From Pseudooceanicola marinus (GTDB lineage: Bacteria; Pseudomonadota; Alphaproteobacteria; Rhodobacterales; Rhodobacteraceae), in contig NZ_PGTC01000015.1 in assembly GCF_002786295.1 (NCBI RefSeq), forward strand, positions 2,501 to 66,500: a DNA stretch of 64,000 nt, written 5' to 3'. Positions within the stretch are counted from its first letter, which is position 1. Each line of letters opens with the position of its first letter. A model generated the notes under the pieces. The model did not search any database. It was not told the origin of the DNA and saw nothing but the letters and a program-made list of their open reading frames with translations. This document shows positions 31,941-41,147 of the stretch, in pieces. The position numbers and the translations under genes were made by a program.

Positions 31941-32606
31941 TCAGAACGGCACGGGTGTGCCGTGCTGGTCGAAGAAGCCTCCCGAGTCGGCGGCGGTCAG
32001 CCCGGCCAGGACCGACAGCAGACGCTGGGCGGCCTCTTCGGTCGAAACAGACGGATGGCGGCCCAGGTATCTGCGCGTCAGATCCGTGGCCACGGTGCCC
32101 GGGTGCAGCGCCACGCAGATCGCCTGGGGGTGGGTGCGGCCCAGTTCCACCGCGCCACAGCGGATCACCTGGTTCAATGCCGCCTTCGCCGCGCGGTAGC
32201 TGGTCCAGCCGCCCAGCCGGTTGTCCCCGATGGACCCGACCCGGGCCGAAAGCGCGGCGAAACGCGCAGGCCGGTTGCGGGGCAGCAGCCGTGTGGAATG
32301 TTTCAGCACCATCGCCGGGCCGATGCAGTTCAGCGCGTATTGTGCCGCCATCGCCTCCGGCGTGAGCTGCGACAGGGCCTTTTCAGGCCCATGGTCGCCG
32401 ATCTGCAGCCCGCCGGTGGCGCAGAAGATCAGGTCGAAGCCGGGGTCGAGCGCGCCCAGGTGTGCCGACACCGAGGCCTCGTCGGTCACGTCGAAGCCGT
32501 CCGCGCTGCGCGACAGGCAGGTGACGCGGGTGCCGTTCGTTTCCAGTGCCGCGGCCAGCGCCGCGCCGATCCCGCCCGAGGCGCCGAGGATAAGAGCGTT
32601 TTCCAT
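31941..32606 (-). CDS. Short-chain dehydrogenase/reductase family protein
   Basis: A 221-residue SDR. The cofactor motif is GASGGIG (about 8-14), and the catalytic YxxxK is SYRAAK, preceded by [11 protein letters not shown]. It is shorter than classical SDRs, close to the C-factor/CsgA-like group. I used ATG 32606 ([12 protein letters not shown]); a GTG five codons upstream (32621) is possible. It is divergent from the COG0523 gene. Substrate unknown. Confidence 0.85.
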   Translation of the reverse strand: MENALILGASGGIGAALAAALETNGTRVTCLSRSADGFDVTDEASVSAHLGALDPGFDLIFCATGGLQIGDHGPEKALSQLTPEAMAAQYALNCIGPAMVLKHSTRLLPRNRPARFAALSARVGSIGDNRLGGWTSYRAAKAALNQVIRCGAVELGRTHPQAICVALHPGTVATDLTRRYLGRHPSVSTEEAAQRLLSVLAGLTAADSGGFFDQHGTPVPF

Positions 32607-32677
32607 GGCAAGGGTACGCACCGGAGGCCTGAGCGGATCAATGAGGGATTGCAGTCCGGGGGAGGGTCTGGGTATGT

Positions 32678-32696
32678 AATGTTATACGATAACGTT
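32678..32696. promoter_or_regulatory. Candidate Zur box 3 (COG0523 GTPase gene)
   Basis: AATGTTATACGATAACGTT matches 14 of 18 positions of the operator pattern seen at znuA/zur and ends 15 nt before the GTPase start codon. A weak TTGCAG (32649-32654) is a possible -35 element. The placement fits repression when zinc is plentiful. Confidence 0.65.
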
Positions 32697-32711
32697 AATC
32701 GGGAGATCCAA

Positions 32712-33944
32712 ATGCCGCGCGCGCCCTCCAGTGCCTCCGCCCCTGCCGACCCGCGCCTGCCCGTCACCGTGCTGTCGGGCTTCCTCGGGGCGGGCAAGAC
32801 CACCCTTCTGAACGACGTGCTGACCAACCGCGAGGGGCGACGCGTCGCCGTCATCGTCAACGATATGTCCGAGGTGAACATCGACGCCGACCTGGTGCGC
32901 GGCGGCGAGGCGGCGCTGAGCCATACGGACGAGAAGCTGGTCGAGATGACCAACGGCTGCATTTGCTGCACCCTGCGGGATGACCTGCTGACCGAGGTGC
33001 GCCGCCTGGCCGCCGAGGGGCGGTTCGACTACCTGCTGATCGAATCCACCGGCATCGCCGAGCCGCTGCCCGTCGCCGCCACCTTCGAGTTTCGCGACGA
33101 GGCCGGCGACAGCCTGTCGGACGTGGCGCGGCTGGATACGATGGTGACCGTGGTCGATACGGTGAACCTGCTGAACGACTATTCCAGCCATGACTTCATT
33201 CGCGACCGGGGCGAAAGCCTGGGCGACGAAGACGACCGGACGCTGGTCGATCTGCTGGTCGATCAGATCGAGTTCGCGGACGTGGTGGTGCTGAACAAGG
33301 TCAGCGATGCCGGTCCCGACCGGCTAACGGCGGCGCGGGCCATCGTCACCGCCCTGAACCCCGATGCGCAGATCCTGGAAACGGATTTCGGTCGCGTCGA
33401 CCAGGGGCGGATCTTCGACACTGGGCTCTTCGATTTCGAGACGGCCCACGACCATCCGCTCTGGGCGAAGGAGCTTTACGGTTTCTCCGACCATGTGCCC
33501 GAGACCGAAGAGTACGGCGTCAGCTCCTTCGTCTACCGGGCCCGGCGACCCTTCCACCCGGAACGGCTGCACGCGGTGCTGAACGGGCCGCTGCCGGGGG
33601 TGATCCGCGCCAAGGGGCATTTCTGGATCGCCACCCGCCCCGACTGGCTGGCGGAGTTCTCGCTGGCGGGCGCGCTCAGCCGCGTGGCCCCTCTGGGCCA
33701 GTGGTGGGCGACGGTGCCCGAGGCGCGGCGGCCCGACCACCCGCAGGGCCGGGCCTACCTGGCGCAGCACTGGGCCGAGCCATGGGGCGATCGACGGCAG
33801 GAGTTGGTGTTCATCGGGGCGGGTCTGGACCGCGCGGCGATCACCGCGGCGTTGGATGCCGCCCTGATGCCGGATGAGGATTTCACGCCGAAGGCCTGGG
33901 CGGGCCTGCCCGACCCCTTCCCCGGCTGGCGCCGGGCCGGATGA
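32712..33944 (+). CDS. COG0523-family zinc GTPase/metallochaperone (CobW C-terminal)
   Basis: A 410-residue G3E GTPase. Walker A is GFLGAGKTT (23-31), the metal motif CICC (83-86, [12 protein letters not shown]), ESTGIAEP is the switch region and NKVS the base-recognition motif; a CobW_C domain follows from about residue 285. Zur-controlled members (ZigA, ZagA/YciC) hand zinc to key enzymes in deficiency. The Zur-like box directly upstream supports that subgroup over cobalamin or nitrile hydratase roles. GGGAG lies 6 nt before the ATG; the open frame upstream is a shadow of the SDR gene. Confidence 0.9.
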   Translation: MPRAPSSASAPADPRLPVTVLSGFLGAGKTTLLNDVLTNREGRRVAVIVNDMSEVNIDADLVRGGEAALSHTDEKLVEMTNGCICCTLRDDLLTEVRRLAAEGRFDYLLIESTGIAEPLPVAATFEFRDEAGDSLSDVARLDTMVTVVDTVNLLNDYSSHDFIRDRGESLGDEDDRTLVDLLVDQIEFADVVVLNKVSDAGPDRLTAARAIVTALNPDAQILETDFGRVDQGRIFDTGLFDFETAHDHPLWAKELYGFSDHVPETEEYGVSSFVYRARRPFHPERLHAVLNGPLPGVIRAKGHFWIATRPDWLAEFSLAGALSRVAPLGQWWATVPEARRPDHPQGRAYLAQHWAEPWGDRRQELVFIGAGLDRAAITAALDAALMPDEDFTPKAWAGLPDPFPGWRRAG

Positions 33945-34243
33945 GGCAGGCGAAACCCATGGGCGGACGACAGAGGGAGATGCGGCAGTGCGCGGATGGC
34001 AACCTGCGCACGGGGCTGGCGCGGCGCCGGCGGGCGACGGACCCTATGACGGAGTTTGACCAACTGCCTCCCGTCCTGCGTGGTTGGCTGGCCGAGGCCG
34101 CGCTGCCCTGGTCGGCCCGGTCGGTGCGGCGCGTCTACACCCGCGCCCTGGCGGAAAGCGGCGGGGATGAGGCCGCCGCCCTGGCGCGCCTTTCGGCGGT
34201 CGAGCAGCAGCGGCTGAGCCGGGACGGGATAACGCCAGGGTGA
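33941..34243 (+). CDS. DUF6525 family protein
   Basis: A small protein of up to 100 residues. The family core is [25 protein letters not shown], then [39 protein letters not shown]. Function unknown; it is basic and helical. Starts at 33941 (ATGA overlap with the GTPase gene), 33959 and 33980 are all possible; I kept the overlap start because it suggests coupling. It may be cotranscribed with the Zur-linked GTPase gene. Confidence 0.7.
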   Translation: MRQAKPMGGRQREMRQCADGNLRTGLARRRRATDPMTEFDQLPPVLRGWLAEAALPWSARSVRRVYTRALAESGGDEAAALARLSAVEQQRLSRDGITPG

Positions 34244-34334
34244 GGCCTCAGCGGGCGCTTTTGGTTTCCGGGTGACCGGGGCGTCGGGATGGGGCCGGGC
34301 GCGCGCAGGCTTGGCCCACCGATGCACCCTGATC

Positions 34335-35171
34335 TCAGGCGGCGGCGCAGAGCGGGGCGAAACGGGTCCAGAACAGCTCTCCCCAACGGGCATTGCCGTG
34401 CAGGAAGTCGCGGTCGGGCTGGTCGCCGCCACCGATCCGCTTCGCCCCGTCGGCATAGCTGTCCGCAGACAGGATGCCATGCGCAGAGAGGGTTTCGGGC
34501 GGCTGCGGCAGCAGGGTCATCCCGGCGCGCGCCTGCAGGGCCTCGGTCAGATCGGCCAGGTAGGCCTGGATACAGGGCACATAGGCGGGGTTTGCCCGGA
34601 TCTCTTCCGTGATCTGGGCCCCAAGGCGCCCGCCGACCTCCGGCCGCAGGACCTTCTCGAAGGGCAGGGGCGGGGCCATGACGAACAGCCGCTTGCCCGC
34701 CAGCGCGGTGAAATCCCAGGCCGGGATCGCCCGGTCGATCATCCGCGCCGCGATCCCCTCCAGGGCCTCTGGCGACAGAAGGGTGCCGCGCGCGGCGGCG
34801 GTGTCGGGGTCGTGCATGCCGTCGACCCCCACCTGGGGCAGCAGGCGGATCATCGGGTCCAGCCCGTTGAAGGTGCCCGCGAGGCAGATCACGTCGAAGG
34901 GCGCCAGATCGACCTCCTCGGTGCCGTCATTGATCGCCCGGGCCTGTTCGCGACATTGCGAGGCCAGCGCCGGGGCAACGTCGTCGCGCAGGCGAAACTG
35001 GCCGGCGGCATCGACGGTGTAGTGGGAAATCAGGCTGCCCCCGAGCGCGAAGAAGGTCACGTCCAGCGCCGCACGCAGTTCCTCGGGCAGGCGGGCATGC
35101 CCCTCCTTCAGAGCGACGGTATGGGAGGATCCCAGGACCAGGATGCGCGGCGGGGCGGTTGGTTGGGTCAT
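34335..35171 (-). CDS. SGNH/GDSL-type hydrolase-like protein
   Basis: A 278-residue protein. It has a block I-like start ILVLGSSHTVAL (about 10-21), GG and N positions further on (ALGGSLISHY; CLAGTFNGLD), and a C-terminal DFLHGNARWGE with the Asp/His of such esterases. The nucleophile region SSHT differs from the classical GDSL. It starts in a 4-nt overlap with the GSCFA gene; the pair probably modifies an extracellular glycan, by inference. Confidence 0.6.
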   Translation of the reverse strand: MTQPTAPPRILVLGSSHTVALKEGHARLPEELRAALDVTFFALGGSLISHYTVDAAGQFRLRDDVAPALASQCREQARAINDGTEEVDLAPFDVICLAGTFNGLDPMIRLLPQVGVDGMHDPDTAAARGTLLSPEALEGIAARMIDRAIPAWDFTALAGKRLFVMAPPLPFEKVLRPEVGGRLGAQITEEIRANPAYVPCIQAYLADLTEALQARAGMTLLPQPPETLSAHGILSADSYADGAKRIGGGDQPDRDFLHGNARWGELFWTRFAPLCAAA

Positions 35172-36244
35172 TGTCCGGCGAACCTTTCCAACAGCATTTC
35201 CTCGCAGATCACATCCTCGTCGCTGGCTGGGGTCGGGCCGGGTGGAGTGCCCGGGGCGCGCTGGGCCGCAGGGACGGCCCCTTCGCCGGTCTGGGCAGCC
35301 AGGAAGGCGCCCATGGCGGTGGCCACCCCTTCCTCGGAGACCGAGCGCAGGTTGGGGCGATAGAAGCTGCCGCGCGCCGCCTGGGCGGTGATGATCTCGT
35401 AGCTGGGGAAATAGTCGACATCCTCCAGCGTCTCGTAAAGTTCGGCACAGACGGCGCGCAGCAGGGACTTCGAGCGGCTGGTGGCGACCTCCACATGCTG
35501 GTCGGTCGCGGTGGCGGTCAGCGGCACGGGGGAGACGGTGATCAGGAAGCGGTAATCGGGCGCCAGCCCGCGCAGCAGGCTGCGGACGGCGAGGAAATCC
35601 TCGACCATCTCGGCAAAGCGGAAGTTGTGGAAGCGGTAGCGCGCGGGGTCATATTCCCCGGCCAGGGTGCCCGGCGCGGTGGGAAAGACGGTGGCGCCGT
35701 CGGCGCTCATCCAGGCCTCGGTGAGGCCGAAGGTAAAGACCAGCAGCCGCGCCTTGGTGAACAGCTCTCGCAGCCGGGACAGGTGGAAGGCACGGTGCCG
35801 CAGAACCGTTGCCGCATCGGGCAGGCCCCCGGGATCGACGCCCGGGCGCTGCGCATCGAAGAACCGCCCCTCGGCGGCGCCGAAGCCAGACCAGACCCGC
35901 TCGGTGGGCCGCCGGTCGACAAAGGCCTCCTCCAGCAGCTGCCGCATCTGGCGGATCGTGTAGATGTTGCCGTAGCGCCCGGAATAGAGGCCGTAGCCCC
36001 AGGTCTGGGCGATGTCGCGCGGCACGATAGGCGGCAGCGGTTCGGCATCCAGCACCTTGAATCCGTGCTCGCGCAGGGTGCGGCCCACGTGCTGGGCAAA
36101 GCAGGATCCGGCGGTGGCGATGGGATCGGCCCGGGTGATCCGGTGCCGGGGCTGGTAGAAATCGGCCACCTCGTCGGCCGCGCGCCGGGCGGCGGTACGG
36201 CTCCAGAAAGCCGAGGGAGGGGCCTGGTCATAGGGGGATGTCAT
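35168..36244 (-). CDS. GSCFA domain protein
   Basis: A 358-residue protein named for GSCFAQHVG (about 47-55: IATAGSCFAQHVGRTLREHGF). Other conserved parts are TWGYGLYSGRYGNIYTIRQM, FTFGLTEAW and ITVSPVPLTAT. GSCFA is an SGNH-hydrolase-related fold often near polysaccharide genes. I chose ATG 36244 (MTSPYDQAPPSAFW) with AAGGG upstream; the open frame to 36352 has no similarity. It heads the two-gene unit. Confidence 0.85.
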   Translation of the reverse strand: MTSPYDQAPPSAFWSRTAARRAADEVADFYQPRHRITRADPIATAGSCFAQHVGRTLREHGFKVLDAEPLPPIVPRDIAQTWGYGLYSGRYGNIYTIRQMRQLLEEAFVDRRPTERVWSGFGAAEGRFFDAQRPGVDPGGLPDAATVLRHRAFHLSRLRELFTKARLLVFTFGLTEAWMSADGATVFPTAPGTLAGEYDPARYRFHNFRFAEMVEDFLAVRSLLRGLAPDYRFLITVSPVPLTATATDQHVEVATSRSKSLLRAVCAELYETLEDVDYFPSYEIITAQAARGSFYRPNLRSVSEEGVATAMGAFLAAQTGEGAVPAAQRAPGTPPGPTPASDEDVICEEMLLERFAGQ

Positions 36245-36579
36245 CTCGTCGCCCTTCGCTGGGATCTGGCCCAAGCCAAGCGGGGAATCGGTTTCAATCG
36301 GGTTAACGTCGCCCGGGCCGCGACCGCTGCCAGCGCCGTCGAGGCCCGACAAAACCCGCCCAGAGCGGGTGTGGAGTCGCTTTTCCCTTGATTTGCAGGC
36401 CCGTCTTGGCTACCTCCCCGGCGTCGACAGGCGTAAACGCCGCGCAACGAAGGATCGAGCAGGGGTCGGGACTAAACCGGCCCTCTTTGTTTTGCGGTGA
36501 CCCAAATGACCAACCCCAAGACCGGCGGAGACAACCGCTCGGCCAGCATAGCGATATACGTTAGGACACCAGAGACCAC
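36245..36579. other. 335-bp divergent gap: GSCFA upstream region and rpsA promoter/leader
   Basis: No gene is supported. A candidate rpsA promoter lies at 36388-36416. The roughly 160-nt rpsA leader that would result lacks a good Shine-Dalgarno sequence before the ATG (CACCAGAGACCAC), as is common for rpsA, whose product binds its own leader in enterobacteria. Confidence 0.5.
36388..36416 (+). promoter_or_regulatory. Candidate rpsA promoter
   Basis: TTGATT (36388-36393), 17 bp, TACCTC (36411-36416), followed by a GC-rich discriminator. The -10 is weak but resembles growth-rate-controlled alphaproteobacterial promoters. Read by eye only. Confidence 0.35.
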
Positions 36580-38262
36580 ATGGCTCAGAACACATCGATG
36601 GAGGAATTCGAAGCCCTCCTGAACGAAAGCTTCGAAATGGACACCCCGAACGAAGGTTCGGTTGTCAAAGGCAAGGTCATCGCGATCGAAGCGGGCCAGG
36701 CCATCATCGACGTCGGCTACAAGATGGAAGGCCGCGTCGAGCTGAAAGAATTCGCGAACCCCGGTGAAGCGCCCGAGATCTCCGTCGGTGACGAGGTCGA
36801 GGTCTACCTGCGCGCTGCCGAGAACGCCCGTGGCGAAGCCGTCATCTCGCGCGAGATGGCCCGCCGCGAAGAAGCTTGGGACCGTCTGGAAAAAGCCTAT
36901 GCCGACGACCAGCGCGTCGAAGGTGCGATCTTCGGTCGCGTCAAGGGTGGCTTCACCGTCGACCTGGGCGGTGCCGTGGCCTTCCTGCCCGGCTCCCAAG
37001 TCGATGTGCGCCCCGTGCGCGATGCCGGCCCGCTGATGGGTCTGAAGCAGCCGTTCCAGATCCTGAAGATGGACCGCCGTCGCGGCAACATCGTGGTGTC
37101 GCGTCGTGCGATCCTCGAAGAGTCCCGTGCCGAGCAGCGTGCCGAGGTCATCTCGAACCTGCAGGAAGGTCAGGCCGTGGAAGGCGTGGTCAAGAACATC
37201 ACCGAGTACGGCGCCTTCGTCGACCTGGGCGGTGTGGACGGCCTGCTGCACGTCACCGACATGGCATGGCGCCGCGTCAACCACCCCTCGGAGATCCTGT
37301 CGATCGGCGAGACCGTCAAGGTCCAGGTCATCAAGATCAACAAGGAAACCCACCGTATCAGCCTGGGCATGAAGCAGCTGCAGGAAGATCCGTGGGATCT
37401 GGTTGCCGCCAAGTACCCGCTGTCTTCGGTTCACACCGGCCGCGTCACGAACATCACCGACTACGGTGCATTCGTGGAGCTGGAGCCCGGTGTCGAAGGT
37501 CTGGTCCACGTCTCGGAAATGTCCTGGACCAAGAAGAACGTGCACCCCGGCAAGATCGTCTCCACCTCGCAAGAGGTCGAAGTCATGGTTCTGGAAATCG
37601 ACCAGGCCAAGCGCCGCGTTTCGCTGGGTCTCAAGCAGACCATGCGTAACCCGTGGGAAGTCTTCTCCGAGACGCACCCCGAGGGCACCGTTGTCGAAGG
37701 CGAAGTCAAGAACATCACCGAATTCGGTCTGTTCGTCGGCCTGCCGGGCGACATCGACGGCATGGTTCACCTGTCCGACCTCAGCTGGGACGAGCGTGGC
37801 GAAGACGCCATCCAGAACTACCGCAAGGGCGACATGGTTCAGGCCGTGGTTTCCGAAGTCGACATCGACAAGGAACGCATCTCGCTGTCCATCAAGAACG
37901 TCGGCGGCGACAAGTTCGCCGAAGCCGTTGGTGGCGTGAAGCGCGGTTCGATCATCACCGTCAACGTGACGGCGATCGAAGACGGCGGCATCGAAGTGGA
38001 ATACGAAGGCATGAAGTCCTTCATCCGCCGCTCCGACCTGTCGCGTGACCGTGCCGAACAGCGCCCCGAGCGTTTCTCGGTCGGTGACCACGTCGATGTG
38101 CGCGTGACCAACGTGGACAGCAAGTCCCGTCGTCTGGGTCTGTCGATCAAGGCGCGCGAGATCGCCGAAGAGAAAGAGGCCGTGGAACAGTACGGTTCCT
38201 CCGACTCCGGTGCATCGCTGGGCGACATCCTGGGCGCCGCGCTGAAAGGCGACGACGAGTAA
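36580..38262 (+). CDS. rpsA: 30S ribosomal protein S1
   Basis: A 560-residue S1 with six S1/OB repeats (about residues 25-95, 110-175, 195-265, 280-350, 365-440, 455-525), such as EGQAVEGVVKNITEYGAFVDLGGVDGLLHVTDMAW. It brings mRNAs to the ribosome. Codon use is strongly biased and C-rich, as for highly expressed genes. It begins with MAQNTSMEEFEALLNESF, the alphaproteobacterial form. A strong terminator follows 28 nt after the stop. Confidence 0.98.
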   Translation: MAQNTSMEEFEALLNESFEMDTPNEGSVVKGKVIAIEAGQAIIDVGYKMEGRVELKEFANPGEAPEISVGDEVEVYLRAAENARGEAVISREMARREEAWDRLEKAYADDQRVEGAIFGRVKGGFTVDLGGAVAFLPGSQVDVRPVRDAGPLMGLKQPFQILKMDRRRGNIVVSRRAILEESRAEQRAEVISNLQEGQAVEGVVKNITEYGAFVDLGGVDGLLHVTDMAWRRVNHPSEILSIGETVKVQVIKINKETHRISLGMKQLQEDPWDLVAAKYPLSSVHTGRVTNITDYGAFVELEPGVEGLVHVSEMSWTKKNVHPGKIVSTSQEVEVMVLEIDQAKRRVSLGLKQTMRNPWEVFSETHPEGTVVEGEVKNITEFGLFVGLPGDIDGMVHLSDLSWDERGEDAIQNYRKGDMVQAVVSEVDIDKERISLSIKNVGGDKFAEAVGGVKRGSIITVNVTAIEDGGIEVEYEGMKSFIRRSDLSRDRAEQRPERFSVGDHVDVRVTNVDSKSRRLGLSIKAREIAEEKEAVEQYGSSDSGASLGDILGAALKGDDE

Positions 38263-38290
38263 GGATCGCACCGACCGTGCGAAAGACAGG

Positions 38291-38320
38291 AAGGCCCCGC
38301 GTATTGCGCGGGGCCTTTTT
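38291..38320 (+). terminator. Intrinsic terminator of rpsA
   Basis: AAGGCCCCGC (38291-38300) pairs with GCGGGGCCTT (38308-38317), loop GTATTGC, followed by TTT and C. Confidence 0.9.
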
Positions 38321-38577
38321 CGTGGCCGGACGGGGGCGTATGCGACCGGGTTGGACTTGCCTGGCGGATGTGCGGGGGGATGGATTTTCCGGGGGTCTAT
38401 CTGACTGCCGCGACAGGGATTCGACGGGGGCCATAAACCTTGGCGAATCAATCTCTTGGCTGCAGTGCAGCATCGCGCCCGCGCCGCCATTGCCGGAAAA
38501 AGCCGCGCCATGATCGCGGCGAAAGGCGACGAACCGCCGGATTTCTGCGGAAATTGTCTCCTCGTGGGACGTCTCTC

Positions 38578-38608
38578 TTGTTCCCGTGTCGCCGGAAAGC
38601 TCTTATAT
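38578..38608 (+). promoter_or_regulatory. Candidate ihfB promoter
   Basis: TTGTTC (38578-38583), 19 bp, TTATAT (38603-38608), 52 nt before the ihfB ATG. The long spacer makes it a moderate match. Confidence 0.35.
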
Positions 38609-38659
38609 TCCCGGAACATGGTGTGAAAAAAAGACCATCGCTCGGGGAGACATAACCAG

Positions 38660-38950
38660 ATGATCCGTTCTGAACTGATCCAGAAAATCGCAGATGAGAA
38701 TCCGCACCTGTATCAACGGGACGTGGAGCGGATCGTGAACACGATCTTCGAGGAGATCACCGAGGCCATGGCACGCGGCAACCGCGTGGAACTGCGCGGC
38801 TTCGGCGCCTTCTCGGTGAAGAAGCGCGAGGCGCGCACCGGGCGGAACCCGCGGACGGGCGAAGCCGTTGAGGTCGAGGAGAAGCATGTGCCGTTCTTCA
38901 AGACCGGCAAGCTGCTGCGCGATCGCCTGAACGGGAATGCCGACGAATGA
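38660..38950 (+). CDS. ihfB: Integration host factor subunit beta
   Basis: A 96-residue DNA-bending protein of the HU/IHF family. The DNA-binding arm is GRNPRTGE (about 61-68) and the body [16 protein letters not shown]. It pairs with IHF-alpha (not in the window). Conserved position after rpsA and before lapA, which it overlaps by 4 nt. Confidence 0.96.
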   Translation: MIRSELIQKIADENPHLYQRDVERIVNTIFEEITEAMARGNRVELRGFGAFSVKKREARTGRNPRTGEAVEVEEKHVPFFKTGKLLRDRLNGNADE

Positions 38951-39285
38951 AATACATCCGCTACGCCATCTGGGCCGTGATCGCCATCGCGCTGGTCGCC
39001 GTCGCCCTGGGGAACCGCCAGCCGGTGGAGCTGACCCTGCTGCCCGAAGGTCTGGCCGACATCTTTGCCTTCAACACCGGGGTCACGCTGCCGCTTTACG
39101 CGGTGATCTTCGGCGGCATCGTCGTGGGCCTGCTGATCGGCTTCCTCTGGGAGTGGATGCGCGAGCACAAGCACCGCGCCGAGGCCCGTCGCCAGTCGCG
39201 TGAGGCCCACAAGCTGAAGCGGGAAGTGAAGAGGTTGAAGGGCGAGAAGCACGGCCAGGACGATGTCCTGGCGCTGCTGGAGTGA
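38947..39285 (+). CDS. lapA: LapA domain (DUF1049) inner-membrane protein
   Basis: A 112-residue protein with two membrane helices (about 6-23 and 48-70) and a basic coiled-coil tail ([29 protein letters not shown]). Family members take part in lipopolysaccharide assembly and membrane signalling in enterobacteria; the role here is inferred from family. It overlaps ihfB by an ATGA. Confidence 0.82.
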   Translation: MKYIRYAIWAVIAIALVAVALGNRQPVELTLLPEGLADIFAFNTGVTLPLYAVIFGGIVVGLLIGFLWEWMREHKHRAEARRQSREAHKLKREVKRLKGEKHGQDDVLALLE

Positions 39286-39346
39286 TCCGCGCGGCGTGAG
39301 GGCGTGCCCCTCGCGCTGGTCACGCCCCGCCGTCAGGTGTAGGACC

Positions 39347-39383
39347 AGACCGCCGGCGCTTGTGCGCCCGGCGGTCTTTCGTT
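39347..39383 (+). terminator. Intrinsic terminator after ihfB-lapA
   Basis: AGACCGCCGG (39347-39356) pairs with CCGGCGGTCT (39368-39377), with an inner GCGC/GCGC, followed by TTCGTTT. It sits just before trpF, so trpF must have its own start or depend on readthrough. Confidence 0.8.
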
Positions 39384-39396
39384 TCCGAGGTGCCCC

Positions 39397-40071
39397 ATGC
39401 CCGTGCTCGTCCAGCCCAACCGTGCCCCCGCCGTCCGCGTGAAGATCTGCGGGCTGACGCGCCCTGCGGATGTCGAGGCCGCGGCGCGCGCCGGCGCTGT
39501 CTACGGCGGCTTCGTCTTCTTCCCCAAAAGCCCGCGGCACGTCGAGATCGAGACCGCCCGCGCCCTGGCCGTCGAGGCGCCCCTGGGGCTGGCGAAGGTC
39601 GCGCTGATGGTGAACCCCGATGATGCTCTGCTGCACGCCGTCACCGACGCGGTGCCGTTGGACATGATCCAGCTTCACGGCAAGGAAAGCCCCGAACGGG
39701 TGGCCGAGGTTCGTGCGCTAACCGGCCTGCCGGTGATGAAGGCCGTGGGCGTGGCCGAGGAGGCCGACTTGGCGGCCCTGGCTGATTACGAGGAAGTCGC
39801 CGACCAGGTGCTGGTCGATGCCAAGGCGCCCAAAGGGGCCGATCTGCCCGGCGGCAACGGGTTGTCCTTCGACTGGCGCCTGATCGCGGGCCGCACCTGG
39901 AAGGCGCCCTGGATGCTGGCCGGGGGCCTGAGCCCCGACAACGTGGCCGAGGCGATCCGCCTGACCGGCGCGCGCCAGGTTGATGTCAGCTCGGGCGTGG
40001 AACGCGCCCCGGGCGAGAAGGACGCGGAGAAGATCGCCGCCTTCACCGCCGCGGCCCTCGCCGCCGTCTGA
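39397..40071 (+). CDS. trpF: Phosphoribosylanthranilate isomerase
   Basis: A 224-residue TIM-barrel enzyme of tryptophan synthesis. The catalytic Cys is in VKICGLTR (about 15-22), the general acid Asp in VLVDAKAP, and phosphate binding in [11 protein letters not shown] and [15 protein letters not shown]. Slightly long at the N-terminus. GAGG lies before the ATG. The next gene on this strand is trpB, but a reversed sulfotransferase gene lies between. Confidence 0.96.
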   Translation: MPVLVQPNRAPAVRVKICGLTRPADVEAAARAGAVYGGFVFFPKSPRHVEIETARALAVEAPLGLAKVALMVNPDDALLHAVTDAVPLDMIQLHGKESPERVAEVRALTGLPVMKAVGVAEEADLAALADYEEVADQVLVDAKAPKGADLPGGNGLSFDWRLIAGRTWKAPWMLAGGLSPDNVAEAIRLTGARQVDVSSGVERAPGEKDAEKIAAFTAAALAAV

Positions 40072-40087
40072 TCCGCCTGATCCCGGC

Positions 40088-40849
40088 TCAGGCCATCGTG
40101 TCCTCCTGGAAACGCCGGATCCAGTCGCGGCTTTCGTCGTCGCCCGCGTCGGGAACCTGCTCCGGGGCGGGGGCCGCCCCTTCCGCCGCGGCAGGGTCAA
40201 GGCCCAGCTCCGTCAGCAGCCGGGCGAGGACCCCTTCGGGATCGGCCGCCAGGTCGTCATACTCCAGCAGAATCGGCTCGATGCCCTCGGAGGCGAACCA
40301 GCTCTCCCAGGTGGCGTCCATCTCGGCAAATTGTTCCATCTTCCCGGCGATCGCAGTGCGGTCGTAGACGGGGATACTGTCCGGGGCGGTGCCGTCGGTC
40401 TCGTTGCCCTCGGCATCCTCGTACCAGTAGCCGGTCTGCAGCGTGCGCAGCATCGAGACGGCGCGGCCCAGAAGGTCGGCGCGCCTCAGGTAGATGATCC
40501 GGTGGCGCCCCATGTCCGCCGCGATGCGGGCGGCGTCGTTCGGCTGGTCGGGGTGCAGGGCCTTCAGGGCAAGGCGGAAGGTCGCCAGGCTGCTGGGTTG
40601 CAGGCGCAGGGCAAAGATCCCGTCTCGGGTCCCCTTCGCGCGCGCCAGACGATAGCCCTCGCGGGCCAGCTCGGCCGCGGTGACGTCGCCGGGCACCTCG
40701 GCCTCCATGCTGTGCAGCCGCGCCCGCATGCCCGCGCCGCGCACATAGGCGCCAGGCCATCCTGCGACGCCGCTGTCGCGCAGCATGTTGGTCAACAGGG
40801 TCGCGCCGCTGCGCGGGGAGGAGCACAGGATATAGCCGTCAATCATCAC
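40088..40849 (-). CDS. Stf0-family sulfotransferase
   Basis: A 253-residue PAPS-dependent sulfotransferase resembling Stf0/NodH. The 5'-phosphosulfate loop is CSSPRSGATLL (9-19); the 3'-phosphate region is IIYLRRADLLGRAVSMLRTLQTGYW (about 118-142). Stf0 sulfates trehalose in mycobacteria; the acceptor here is unknown, perhaps a surface glycan. It is inserted in reverse between trpF and trpB, its stop only 16 nt after trpF. Confidence 0.85.
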   Translation of the reverse strand: MMIDGYILCSSPRSGATLLTNMLRDSGVAGWPGAYVRGAGMRARLHSMEAEVPGDVTAAELAREGYRLARAKGTRDGIFALRLQPSSLATFRLALKALHPDQPNDAARIAADMGRHRIIYLRRADLLGRAVSMLRTLQTGYWYEDAEGNETDGTAPDSIPVYDRTAIAGKMEQFAEMDATWESWFASEGIEPILLEYDDLAADPEGVLARLLTELGLDPAAAEGAAPAPEQVPDAGDDESRDWIRRFQEDTMA

Positions 40850-41147
40850 CCAAACCTCATCACTCTTAACATCTCAGCTCGTATTTAATTCAACCTGAGG
40901 GCGTCTTGTGGCGGTTTTGTGGCACGGGGGCGGGCGCAATGGGCAGACCGGAGGGCCGGTGGTGCTGCCCCCTTGCGCGAGGCGCGCGCAATTCACCTCA
41001 CGGGGGGGATATGTCCGGCAAAGAGAAGACCGGGCGCTGGTCCCCGTGTGGCGCCGCCGGTGCCTGCGGCGTGGCGTTTCCCTTGCCCGGTGGGGTCCTT
41101 CCGGCTACATCAGGCGAAACCCCGCAGCCCGGAAACAGGAGCTTTCC

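Larger units (their letters stand above)
38263..38659. other. 397-bp gap between rpsA and ihfB
   Basis: It holds the rpsA terminator at its start and a candidate ihfB promoter near its end. The middle (about 38325-38570) has no gene or strong hairpin that I can support. Confidence 0.5.

Noticed and set aside
36472-38619. 715-codon open frame antisense to rpsA
   Set aside because: It mirrors the codon bias of rpsA on the other strand; S1 repeats on the plus strand are unmistakable.
40850-41147. Possible tryptophan leader peptide before trpB
   Set aside because: Short frames there have only scattered Trp codons and no hairpin pair typical of attenuation.
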